A DNA stretch of 6,663 nucleotides, from contig CAKZZK010000078.1 in the NCBI GenBank assembly GCA_937885235.1, positions 1-6,663 on the forward strand, written 5' to 3'. The notes beneath the pieces are model-generated. The model saw only the letters and a program-made list of their open reading frames with translations, searched no databases and was not told where the DNA came from. Positions 1 through 6,404 of the stretch are shown piece by piece. Source of the stretch: an uncultured Treponema sp. Its GTDB lineage: Bacteria; Spirochaetota; Spirochaetia; Treponematales; Treponemataceae. Position numbers and translations under genes: made by a program. Within the stretch, counting starts at the first letter, position 1, and each line of letters begins with the position of its first letter.

Positions 1-4
1 TATA

Positions 5-43
5 CGACAAAGTCGCTTTCGAATTCTTGCGACAAATTCCCTT
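5..43. repeat. 14-base direct repeat, two copies 25 bp apart, upstream of malE promoter
   Basis: Copy 1 at 5-18 (CGACAAAGTCGCTT) and copy 2 at 30-43 (CGACAAATTCCCTT) agree at 12 of 14 positions, with starts 25 bp apart. The second copy ends 36 bases before the -35 box of the malE promoter. This placement would suit tandem binding sites for a transcription regulator, but no known operator was recognised and the array could extend left beyond the window. Copy 1 also contains a small palindrome (CGAC-AAA-GTCG, 5-15). Chance similarity in AT-rich DNA cannot be excluded. Confidence 0.35.
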
Positions 44-79
44 ACGAATAATACGCGCTTTTTTTCTCTGGCTTTTTGT

Positions 80-108
80 TTGACGGATAAAGTAGGGCGT
101 GATAAAAT
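80..108 (+). promoter_or_regulatory. sigma70-type promoter of the malEFG operon
   Basis: TTGACG at 80-85 and TAAAAT at 103-108 are separated by 17 bases. Each box is one base from the consensus hexamer and the spacing is ideal. Transcription would begin near 115, leaving a leader of about 30 nt before the malE start codon at 146. No other promoter is needed upstream of malE, so the operon probably begins here. The short leader leaves no room for a riboswitch. Confidence 0.75.
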
Positions 109-133
109 AAAAAAAGTTGGTAATAATCCATGT

Positions 134-138
134 GGAGG
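134..138 (+). promoter_or_regulatory. Shine-Dalgarno of malE, fixes its start
   Basis: GGAGG at 134-138 lies 7 bases before the ATG at 146. It selects this start over an in-frame ATG at 80. The 80 start would overlap the promoter -35 box and put 22 charged residues before the signal peptide. Confidence 0.85.
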
Positions 139-145
139 TATATAC

Positions 146-1402
146 ATGAATAGGAAAGTGATGACAGCTTTCTTGGCAGCTTCAGCTGTAACCGTTGGCC
201 TTGTGATGTCGGGATGCAAAAAGGAAAGCGCTTCCCAGCCATCATCTGGCTCTCAGAGCGAGGGCAAAACCGCTTCTTCTAGTTCGGGCAAGGTGACGCT
301 CACTGTATGGGAGTCATTGAACGGTCCAGATGAATTCATCAAGCAGGCGGGTCAGGCATATACAAAGACGCATCCGAATGTCTCTATAAACTTTGTGAAT
401 GTGGAACTCGGCGATGCCTCCGGCCAGATTGCCCTTGACGGTCCCGCGAATGTTGGTCCTGATCTTTTTGCCGCGCCGCATGACAAGCTCGGCGAACTGG
501 TAATGGGCGGCCATGTGCTGCCGACTGTTGATCCTTCCGGCGTAAGCAAAGAGGTGCTCGGTGCCTGTTCAAAGGCGCTTACCTATAATGACACGATGTA
601 CGGCTATCCCGTCAGCGCGGAAACATATGCGCTCTTCTATAATAAAAAGCTCATCCCTGAAAGCGAAGTTCCCACCACTTGGGACGGACTGTATGACTGG
701 GTTTCAAAGTTCAACTCGGCAAACCCCGGCAAGCAGGGCTTTGTGATGGATGTGGGCAACGGCTACTATACAATCATCTTTACGACAGAGAAAAACAACA
801 GGCTCTTCGGCACTTCTGGAACCGACACGAGCCAGTCATATCTGAATACCCCTGCCGCCATAGACGGCATGACCTTCTTCCAGAAGCTCCGCAAGGTGGT
901 GGATGTTCCTGCCTCTGACCTTGCGACCGCAAATGCTGATGCTGCTTTCCAGTCCGGCAATGCAGCCATGCACATCACCGGTTTGTGGAACATAAATCCC
1001 TTTGAGGATGCAGGCCTTGACTTCGGTGTTGCTCCGCTGCCCTCACTGCCCGGTGAAACTACTCCTGCCGCTTCTTTCAGCGGTACCCGCGCCATGTTTG
1101 TGAGCGCTTATACCGACCACCCCGCAGAAGCTGCGGACTTTGCCCGCTTCCTGCTCACTCCTGAGATGCAGCAGCTCCGCTTCAACCTGACGGGAGCCAT
1201 GCCGTCAATCAACACGCAGGTGAGCAGCAAGTATATGACAGGCTTCCTGAAGCAGCTTGACTACGCCTTCCCCATGCCGTCAATCCCCGAGATGGGCGCG
1301 TTCTGGGAGACGATGGGCAGCACAAGCACGAACATCTGGAACGGTGCCAATGTAAAGGCAGAGCTTGATGCCTGCAATGCGGCAATCGTTCAGAAGAAAT
1401 AA
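146..1402 (+). CDS. malE: Maltose/maltodextrin-type ABC transporter substrate-binding lipoprotein (MalE family)
   Basis: This 418-residue protein is the extracytoplasmic sugar-binding component of an ABC importer. The start at 146 has a good Shine-Dalgarno and gives a classic lipoprotein signal: MNRK, a hydrophobic stretch at about residues 7-21, then the lipobox V-M-S-G-C with the lipidated Cys at 24. A Ser/Gln/Lys-rich tether follows to about residue 50. The mature fold begins with VTLTVWESLNG, matching the first strand of family 1 solute-binding proteins. The motif GPDLFAAPHDKLGEL (from residue 104) corresponds to the MalE signature GPDI-x-hD-x-hG. Total length is normal for the family. 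malF and malG follow on the same strand. A maltose or maltodextrin ligand is inferred from these motifs and neighbours; another glucan or disaccharide is possible. Expression is likely driven by the promoter at 80-108. Confidence 0.88.
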   Translation: MNRKVMTAFLAASAVTVGLVMSGCKKESASQPSSGSQSEGKTASSSSGKVTLTVWESLNGPDEFIKQAGQAYTKTHPNVSINFVNVELGDASGQIALDGPANVGPDLFAAPHDKLGELVMGGHVLPTVDPSGVSKEVLGACSKALTYNDTMYGYPVSAETYALFYNKKLIPESEVPTTWDGLYDWVSKFNSANPGKQGFVMDVGNGYYTIIFTTEKNNRLFGTSGTDTSQSYLNTPAAIDGMTFFQKLRKVVDVPASDLATANADAAFQSGNAAMHITGLWNINPFEDAGLDFGVAPLPSLPGETTPAASFSGTRAMFVSAYTDHPAEAADFARFLLTPEMQQLRFNLTGAMPSINTQVSSKYMTGFLKQLDYAFPMPSIPEMGAFWETMGSTSTNIWNGANVKAELDACNAAIVQKK

Positions 1403-1432
1403 GGGAATTAAAAAGCTATAATCCGAATTTGG

Positions 1433-1468
1433 AGCCGGACGGTGCTAGTGCCGCCGTCCGGCTGTTTT
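1433..1468 (+). terminator. GC-rich hairpin with short T run between malE and malF (leaky terminator or 3' mRNA stabiliser)
   Basis: AGCCGGACGG (1433-1442) pairs perfectly with CCGTCCGGCT (1454-1463), giving a 10-bp stem with an 11-base loop. It is followed by GTTTTG, so the T run is only four bases. It starts 30 bases after the malE stop. The stem is strong but the tail is weak, which fits partial termination or protection of the malE 3' end. Either would make more binding protein than permease. No clear promoter for malF was seen downstream, so malF probably depends on readthrough. Confidence 0.65.
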
Positions 1469-1498
1469 GTGTGAGTAAATTCTGATCATGAGGAACAT

Positions 1499-2821
1499 AT
1501 GCAAATAAAAACCGATGGAAGCTCCAAGGGCAAGGTTGTCGGCTTGGCAGCCTGCTTTATGGGTCTTTCCCATCTGCTCTGTCTGAAAGAGTATGTAAAA
1601 GGTGCGGCGTATGCGGCAATAGAGGTTTTCTTCCTGTGCCTTCTGCCCTTCTTTATTCGGAAACTGATAGACTTAGTGACGCTTGGCTATCCCCAGCCGG
1701 ATCTGCCCGTCAAGTTGCGGTCCCATTCCATCTTTATGCTTATCGACGGCATTCTGGTGCTTGCGCTTGTCGCCATCTTTGTCGCCCTGTATGTTATCTC
1801 GGTGCAGAGCGCGAAAAAATCCTACGAAGAGTATTGCCGCACGGGACGCCATTCGCTGAAGAAGTTCTCCTTCGGGGATACGGTGAACAACGCTTTCCCC
1901 CTCGCGGGACTGGCGCCGTGCCTCATCATGCTGCTGATATTCGTAATCGTCCCCCTGCTTTTCAGCATCGCGGTGGCGTTTACGAACTATTCTGCGCCGA
2001 GCCATATTCCGCCGAACAATACGGTTGACTGGGTGGGCGTTGACAACTTTAAGGCGCTGTTTACCGGCGGCACAAACTGGTCTCAGGGCTTTGCCCGCGT
2101 GGCAGTGTGGACTCTCGTGTGGGGCGTGCTTTCCACCTTTACCTGCTATTTCGGCGGGCTTCTGGTGGCAGTGCAGCTCAAGCAGAGCGGCATCCGCTTC
2201 AAGGGCGTGTTCCAGTTCATCTTCATTCTGCCGTATGCGGTGCCCTCCGTCATCACCATGCTTGTGTGGAAGAACTTGCTCAACGGCTCGTTCGGCGTGG
2301 TGAATAAGACGCTCAAGCTTGTCGGCATCCTCGGTCATGACCAGATAATACCGTGGCTCAGCAACCCGACGCTTGCACAGGTGATGTGTATTGTCCTCAA
2401 CCTCTGGGCGGGCTTTGGCTACTTTATGTTGCTTTCCACAGGCACGATGACCGCTATTTCCGACGACCTCTATGAGGCGGCGCGCATCGACGGCGCAAGC
2501 AACAGGCAGATTCTCTACCATATCACGCTCCCCCTCGTGCTGTACCAGACCATGCCGCTCATCATCATGAGCTTTACGCACAACATCAACAACTTCGGCG
2601 CCATCTTCTTCCTGACGGGAGGCGCGCCAAAGGTTGCAGATACCACGACGACGATGGCTGGCGGTACGGATATTCTGGTCACCTGGATTTACAATCTGAC
2701 CATAACGCTTATGAGGTACAACTATGCCTCCGTGATTGCCGTGCTGATTTTTGTGGTGCTCGCGCCGTTTGCCGTGTATCAGTTCATGCACACTCGTGCA
2801 TACAAGGAAGGTGAAGTATGA
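1499..2821 (+). CDS. malF: Maltose-type sugar ABC transporter permease (MalF family)
   Basis: This 440-residue integral membrane protein is one half of the importer channel. About eight hydrophobic segments are visible, near residues 33-54, 79-103, 135-163, 200-226, 236-260, 292-314, 343-370 and the C-terminal region. The cytoplasmic EAA loop that docks on the ATPase is clear: EAARIDGAS starting at E326, with G332 and the ILP-like LP at 344-345. The segment after residue 165 contains the usual N-x-T-N-W pattern of MalF permeases. It lacks the large periplasmic P2 domain of enterobacterial MalF, so it is like the shorter Gram-positive and spirochaete forms. The first ~110 residues add extra membrane segments before the conserved core. 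AGGA at 1491-1494 is the ribosome site, slightly close to the ATG. The gene overlaps malG by four bases (ATGA), indicating translational coupling. Confidence 0.88.
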   Translation: MQIKTDGSSKGKVVGLAACFMGLSHLLCLKEYVKGAAYAAIEVFFLCLLPFFIRKLIDLVTLGYPQPDLPVKLRSHSIFMLIDGILVLALVAIFVALYVISVQSAKKSYEEYCRTGRHSLKKFSFGDTVNNAFPLAGLAPCLIMLLIFVIVPLLFSIAVAFTNYSAPSHIPPNNTVDWVGVDNFKALFTGGTNWSQGFARVAVWTLVWGVLSTFTCYFGGLLVAVQLKQSGIRFKGVFQFIFILPYAVPSVITMLVWKNLLNGSFGVVNKTLKLVGILGHDQIIPWLSNPTLAQVMCIVLNLWAGFGYFMLLSTGTMTAISDDLYEAARIDGASNRQILYHITLPLVLYQTMPLIIMSFTHNINNFGAIFFLTGGAPKVADTTTTMAGGTDILVTWIYNLTITLMRYNYASVIAVLIFVVLAPFAVYQFMHTRAYKEGEV

Positions 2822-3660
2822 AAAAATATGCCGTGGTAGAGGCTTTGAACAAAGCCGTCATCTACATTGTCTTTATCCTCATTTCGTTTCTCGTCTTTTA
2901 CCCGCTTGTCTATGCGGTGAGCGCTGCGTTCCAGCCCGGCAACACCATTGCTGATCTGGATATAGTGCCGTTCAAGAACGGGGTGACGTTCAAGCATTTC
3001 ATCTATCTCTTTACCCAGACAGAGTATTGGAACTGGTTTAAGAATACATTGATAATTGCCGTGTGGACTTCTCTGCTGACCATCATCATCTCCTCTCTGA
3101 GCGCCTATGTGTTCTCCCGTTTCCATTTCGTCTTTAAGAAGACCATAATGGTGAGCCTGCTTATCCTGCAGATTTTCCCGTCATTCGTAGGTATGATTGC
3201 CATCTATGTCATCCTTCTGCGCATAAACGGCCTTGACAAGCTGTGGGGTCTCGTGCTTGTGTATGTCGCGGGCAACATTCCCTACAATACATGGATGGTG
3301 AAGAGCTATATGGATACGGTGAGCAAAAACCTTGACGAGGCAGCACGCATCGATGGTGCGAGCCACTTCTACATCTACAGCAGGATTATCCTGCCCATCA
3401 CCAAGCCGATCATCACTTTCCTTGGCATTTCAAGCTTTACGGGACCGTGGATGGACTTCATCTTCCCCAAGATGGTGCTCCGCTCTCCGGCAAAGCAGAC
3501 GCTTGCGCTCGGACTCTTTTCCTTCGTGTCTGACAAGAAGAATGACTTTACCAATTTTGCGGCTGGCTCCCTCGTCGTAGCCATTCCCTTCGTCATCTTC
3601 TTCCTCTTTACCCAGAAGGCGATGATACAGAGCCTTGGCGGCGGTGCCGTTAAAGAATAA
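2818..3660 (+). CDS. malG: Maltose-type sugar ABC transporter permease (MalG family)
   Basis: This 280-residue protein is the second channel subunit. About six membrane segments are visible, near residues 13-36, 70-100, 103-135, 141-160, 195-220 and 245-270, the normal number and length for MalG. The EAA loop is EAARIDGAS from E174 with G180 and ILP at 191-193, nearly identical to the loop in the preceding MalF. The tail ends in SLGGGAVKE, matching the Gly-rich GAVK ending typical of MalG proteins, which reaches toward the substrate site in the E. coli complex. The start codon overlaps the malF stop. A purine-rich ribosome site (AAGGAAGGTG, 2804-2813) lies inside the malF 3' end. A strong terminator follows, closing the operon without an ATPase gene. 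The product must pair with a MalK-like ATPase encoded elsewhere. Confidence 0.9.
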   Translation: MKKYAVVEALNKAVIYIVFILISFLVFYPLVYAVSAAFQPGNTIADLDIVPFKNGVTFKHFIYLFTQTEYWNWFKNTLIIAVWTSLLTIIISSLSAYVFSRFHFVFKKTIMVSLLILQIFPSFVGMIAIYVILLRINGLDKLWGLVLVYVAGNIPYNTWMVKSYMDTVSKNLDEAARIDGASHFYIYSRIILPITKPIITFLGISSFTGPWMDFIFPKMVLRSPAKQTLALGLFSFVSDKKNDFTNFAAGSLVVAIPFVIFFLFTQKAMIQSLGGGAVKE

Positions 3661-3666
3661 GCATAT

Positions 3667-3736
3667 TCAGCAATATTTCAGACTCTCTCCGACGTCCACC
3701 CCTTATTTGCCGTAGGGGGTGGATTTTTATTGCTGA
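3667..3736. repeat. 9-bp perfect inverted repeat enclosing the malG terminator
   Basis: TCAGCAATA at 3667-3675 is the exact reverse complement of TATTGCTGA at 3728-3736. The arms are 52 bases apart and the malG terminator hairpin (3695-3723) sits between them, so the two can form nested stems. The left arm starts 6 bases after the malG stop. The right arm ends 4 bases before the -10 candidate of the next gene. It could lengthen the terminator structure, be a regulator site, or be chance. Confidence 0.5.
3695..3728 (+). terminator. Intrinsic terminator of the malEFG operon
   Basis: TCCACCCC (3695-3702) pairs perfectly with GGGGTGGA (3716-3723). Pairing can extend inward through a T-G wobble and a T-A pair, leaving a loop of about 9-13 bases. 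Five T residues follow at once (3724-3728). It starts 34 bases after the malG stop codon, so it should end the importer transcript before the receptor gene. Confidence 0.85.
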
Positions 3737-3737
3737 G

Positions 3738-3748
3738 TGCTATATAAT
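3738..3748 (+). promoter_or_regulatory. Possible promoter (-10 region) of the 7TM-PAS-HD-GYP gene
   Basis: The stretch TGCTATATAAT contains a perfect -10 hexamer TATAAT at 3743-3748. Read another way, it is an extended -10 (TGC then TATATA at 3738-3746). No good -35 box lies 16-18 bases upstream; the best is TGGATT at 3720-3725, inside the terminator stem. Transcription would begin near 3753-3756, only a few bases before the ATG at 3760. A promoter is expected here because the terminator isolates this gene from malG. Confidence 0.45.
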
Positions 3749-3759
3749 TTATACTTGGC

Positions 3760-5571
3760 ATGACGTATATAGCAATTTATAAAAGCTTAGTGGCCTTCTC
3801 AATGCTCGTAGTCGGCATAAATTTGTGTGTGCTTGCTGTGCGGCGGCCCAGCAATGAGGTGAAATTTTTGCTTTGCCTGTCTTTCACCGTATTGTGCTAT
3901 CTTGCCGGTTATTATCTGTTCCTTGATGGCACTGCGCCCTCGCTGATTGTCTGGGGGCTTAAGCTTATGTATCTGAGCTCGCTTGTCTTCATCCTGATTG
4001 AGCTGAGGATTTTTGAACAGGTATTCAATATCCGCCTGCCCCGCCGTATGTGGGGCGTCATAAGCATCTGGCTTTTCCTGCTCGCTGTCATTGTGACGAT
4101 TTTCAACCATTATTCCCGTCTGCCTCCTTCTCACTGGATGTACCGCTCGTATACTTTCTCATACAACAGCAGTGAGGGCAGATATATCATGCAGATGGAC
4201 TATGGCTGGGCGACCTATGCGTTTTCTGCTACCGTCATCCTCTTCCTTTTTTCTACCATTGCGCTCTATATGTACCGCATACAGCATTCCCGCAGAAATC
4301 ATCGGCGCAATTATACGATGTATTTTTTTGTCCTCCTGATTCCCAATATGACCTTTGTGTTGACGCGCCGCTTCCATCTGGAACAGACTACCTTTCCATA
4401 CTTTCCGCTGATACTGGTTATATTCCTTTCTGCGGCAACTATCCTTGTCGTCATGCAAAGATTTGCGAGCCTCTCTGACCTTGCGATAAAGAAGATAGGC
4501 GATGTGGTGGAATCTCCCATGTTTGTGGTTGACGAGGTACTGCGTGTTCATGATGCGAACAAGGCTGCCGTAGAGCTTTATCCTGAATATAAGAATACAG
4601 CAGGCATGATGGGCAAGCCCCAGAAAGCGAACGCCGTGCTGCAGAACATCGTTTCCCCGCTGTACGAAACGGAAGGCGATGACAAGCAGCTCATCACCAT
4701 AGAAGGGAATGTGTACAGCTCTGAGTGCCATAAGGTCATCACGAACAACACTCTGTACGGCTACGTCATTGTGCTGCACGATGTGACGGATCAGCGGGGA
4801 TTATACGTCAAGATGCAGGAGCGGAACAAGCATCTCCAGCAGCTTGTGCACTATTATGAAGATGAAATCAGCATCATCAGGGGAAAGTTTGTGTCGGGGC
4901 TTATCCAGATCATCCTTACCCTTGACAAGAATACTGGCGAACACATGCGTCGCACGAGCAATTATACCTACGTGATTGCGCGGCAGCTCCAGCGCATGGG
5001 TAAATTCCCCGAGATACTCACCGACCAGTATGTGGAAATGCTGAGCAAGGTTGCCCCCCTGCACGATGTGGGCAAATTGAACCTGAGCAAGGAATTGCTT
5101 GCCAAGCAGGACGGCTTTACCAAGCCCCAGATGGAAGAACATCAGCGGCATGTGACTTATGGCGTGGAGATTATCGACAGCCTGATTATCGCCAATCCAG
5201 ACGACCTCTTCTACCAGCTTTCGCATGAGATTGCGCTTTTCCACCATGAGTGGTGGGATGGCAGCACAAATGGCTATCCTGGTCATTTTGATTTTGCGAA
5301 CTACGTTATAGGAGAGCCTGTTCCGCAGGAGACGCCATTGAAGGGCGAGGAAATCCCACTTTCGGCGCGCATTGTGGCGCTCGCTGACGTATTCGATGCG
5401 CTCAGCCACAAGCGCGTGTATAAAGAAGCCTGGTCAACAGAGGATGCTTTTACAGAAATACAAAGCTTATCAGGCAAGCAATTTGACCCAGAGATTGTTA
5501 CTGCTTTTATACAGGTGAAAGAGCGTATTTGCGCTATCAATGCAGCATGGGAAAACGTTGCAGAGGACTAA
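3760..5571 (+). CDS. 7TM receptor with PAS-like and HD-GYP domains, predicted cyclic-di-GMP phosphodiesterase
   Basis: This 603-residue membrane receptor is predicted to hydrolyse c-di-GMP in the cytoplasm. Seven hydrophobic helices fill residues ~8-235, in the style of the 7TM sensor found on histidine kinases. A PAS-like domain follows (~241-345), then a short helical linker, then the HD-GYP domain (~370-590). The expected metal and catalytic residues are present: E394-H395, H435-D436 with G438-K439 (HDVGK), H464 in H-xxx-G, H495-H496, G505-Y506-P507, and D543 in ADVFDAL. Two departures from the usual HHExxDGxGYPxGL-x-G-E-x-IP block are seen: two extra residues between DG and GYP, and about 17 extra residues before LKGEEIP. 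The start at 3760 keeps the full first helix but has no Shine-Dalgarno; Met15 (3802) is the next choice and would cut that helix. The signal sensed is unknown. The gene stands alone after the mal terminator and converges on the DUF188 gene. Confidence 0.87.
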   Translation: MTYIAIYKSLVAFSMLVVGINLCVLAVRRPSNEVKFLLCLSFTVLCYLAGYYLFLDGTAPSLIVWGLKLMYLSSLVFILIELRIFEQVFNIRLPRRMWGVISIWLFLLAVIVTIFNHYSRLPPSHWMYRSYTFSYNSSEGRYIMQMDYGWATYAFSATVILFLFSTIALYMYRIQHSRRNHRRNYTMYFFVLLIPNMTFVLTRRFHLEQTTFPYFPLILVIFLSAATILVVMQRFASLSDLAIKKIGDVVESPMFVVDEVLRVHDANKAAVELYPEYKNTAGMMGKPQKANAVLQNIVSPLYETEGDDKQLITIEGNVYSSECHKVITNNTLYGYVIVLHDVTDQRGLYVKMQERNKHLQQLVHYYEDEISIIRGKFVSGLIQIILTLDKNTGEHMRRTSNYTYVIARQLQRMGKFPEILTDQYVEMLSKVAPLHDVGKLNLSKELLAKQDGFTKPQMEEHQRHVTYGVEIIDSLIIANPDDLFYQLSHEIALFHHEWWDGSTNGYPGHFDFANYVIGEPVPQETPLKGEEIPLSARIVALADVFDALSHKRVYKEAWSTEDAFTEIQSLSGKQFDPEIVTAFIQVKERICAINAAWENVAED

Positions 5572-5583
5572 AACAAGCGCTTA

Positions 5584-6081
5584 TCACAGTCCGGTTTTAG
5601 GTTCTCCATACGCATCTATAATTAAAAGCTTTTGCACCGCTTGTTCAAAGCAGTCGGCAAACTTACGAAAATCTTTTTCGCTATAAGAGCTTTTTCGCTT
5701 ATTGTCAGCTAGTCCTAGCTCTGCAAGGTTAAGGCTAAAGTTGCGTGCTGAAAGCCGTTCGCCAATATTCTCTTTTGTAAATAATGTTCCTCTATCGTTC
5801 ATTACTATGTTTCCCTTTTCTACAATGCGTGCAGCAAAAGGAATATCGCGCGTAATCACAATGTCGTGCTTGTTACAATGCGCAAAAATATAGTCGTCAG
5901 CTGCTTGTGCTTCCTGTTGGCAGACTATCATAGTAATAAGCGGACTTGGTTTATCTAAAGGAATTACATGATTTGCAACAAACTGCACCGGAATTGCAGC
6001 ACTGTTGCTACGATACATGATATGCGCTCTAACACGAGCCGGGCAGGAATCGGCATCAACCCAAATTGAAAACGCCGTCAT
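5584..6081 (-). CDS. DUF188 / UPF0178 (YaiI/YqxD) family protein
   Basis: This 165-residue soluble protein belongs to the widespread YaiI/YqxD family. The N-terminal strand carries the family signature WVDADSCPARVR (residues 7-18). Further signatures are AQAADDYI near residue 60, DIVITRDIPFAARI near residues 73-86, and NDRGTLFTKENIGERLSARN near residues 95-114. The Asp-rich pattern (D9, D11, the ADD pair, D73, D79) resembles the acidic metal site of PIN/NYN-like nucleases. A nuclease role is therefore plausible but unproven for the family. Length is normal. The start overlaps the zapA stop by four bases (ATGA), so translation is probably coupled to zapA; only a weak ribosome site (AAGAG) is seen. 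Its stop lies 12 bases from the stop of the convergent receptor gene, and no convincing terminator was found between them. Confidence 0.88.
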   Translation of the reverse strand: MTAFSIWVDADSCPARVRAHIMYRSNSAAIPVQFVANHVIPLDKPSPLITMIVCQQEAQAADDYIFAHCNKHDIVITRDIPFAARIVEKGNIVMNDRGTLFTKENIGERLSARNFSLNLAELGLADNKRKSSYSEKDFRKFADCFEQAVQKLLIIDAYGEPKTGL

Positions 6082-6386
6082 TGCTCTTCTAGTGCATCAT
6101 CGATGCGCTTAATCATTTCAATAGTTAAACGCTCGGCTTCTTTGTCATTTTCATCATTTAGCTGCTGCGAAAACTTAGCTGTACGAGATTTTTCTTTATA
6201 CAGCTCATCGCAGAGCATAATACCAGACAGAATGGCAACCTGTAATTCTGTTTTTAGATTGCCATTTCGTCTTATTTCATCAGTGATTTTTGTGTAATAT
6301 GTTAAAAGCTTTTGCAGATAGGCGTCATCTTCATTTGCTTCAATAGCAAAATTAGTGCCTAAAAGGTCTATCTGTAATGCGCCCAT
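6078..6386 (-). CDS. zapA: Cell division protein ZapA
   Basis: This 102-residue protein matches the ZapA family, small FtsZ-binding proteins that bundle FtsZ filaments at the division ring. The N-terminal part reads MGALQIDLLGTNFAIEANED, the usual start in which ZapA forms a short beta hairpin. It is followed by YLQKLLTYY and a helix with LQVAILSGIMLCDELY (near residues 48-63), where family members have a conserved hydrophobic L-x-x-A-x-L-N/S-I-x-D-E pattern. The rest is a charged helix suited to the coiled coil through which ZapA dimers join. The start at 6386 has AGGA at 6394-6397 on this strand, 7 bases upstream. The gene lies 18 bases after the upstream stop and overlaps the DUF188 gene by four bases, so all three are probably one transcript. 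Confidence 0.87.
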   Translation of the reverse strand: MGALQIDLLGTNFAIEANEDDAYLQKLLTYYTKITDEIRRNGNLKTELQVAILSGIMLCDELYKEKSRTAKFSQQLNDENDKEAERLTIEMIKRIDDALEEQ

Positions 6387-6404
6387 CTGCTTTTCCTACC
6401 TTAC

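Noticed and set aside
12..65. GTCGC/GCGAC inverted repeat and the T run near 59-65 as a terminator of an upstream gene
   Set aside because: The stem is only 5 bp and lies more than 25 bases from the T run. No stem directly precedes the T run.
80..145. Upstream in-frame ATG at 80 as the malE start
   Set aside because: It lies in the -35 box of the promoter and would bury the lipoprotein signal behind 22 charged residues. The ATG at 146 has an excellent Shine-Dalgarno.
1673..2791. Long open frame of 372 codons on the minus strand inside malF
   Set aside because: It is rich in His, Arg and Glu with no hydrophobic core or recognisable domain, as expected for the antisense of a GC-rich membrane-protein gene. 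The plus-strand frame has clear permease motifs.
4159..5409. Minus-strand open frames of about 200 codons opposite the receptor gene
   Set aside because: They run antisense to a gene with intact domain motifs and show no family features of their own.
5565..5592. GGACT/AGTCC inverted repeat, with AAGCGCTT in its loop, between the convergent stop codons
   Set aside because: The stem is only 5 bp with an 18-base loop, and there is no clean T run on either strand. It is too weak to call a terminator.
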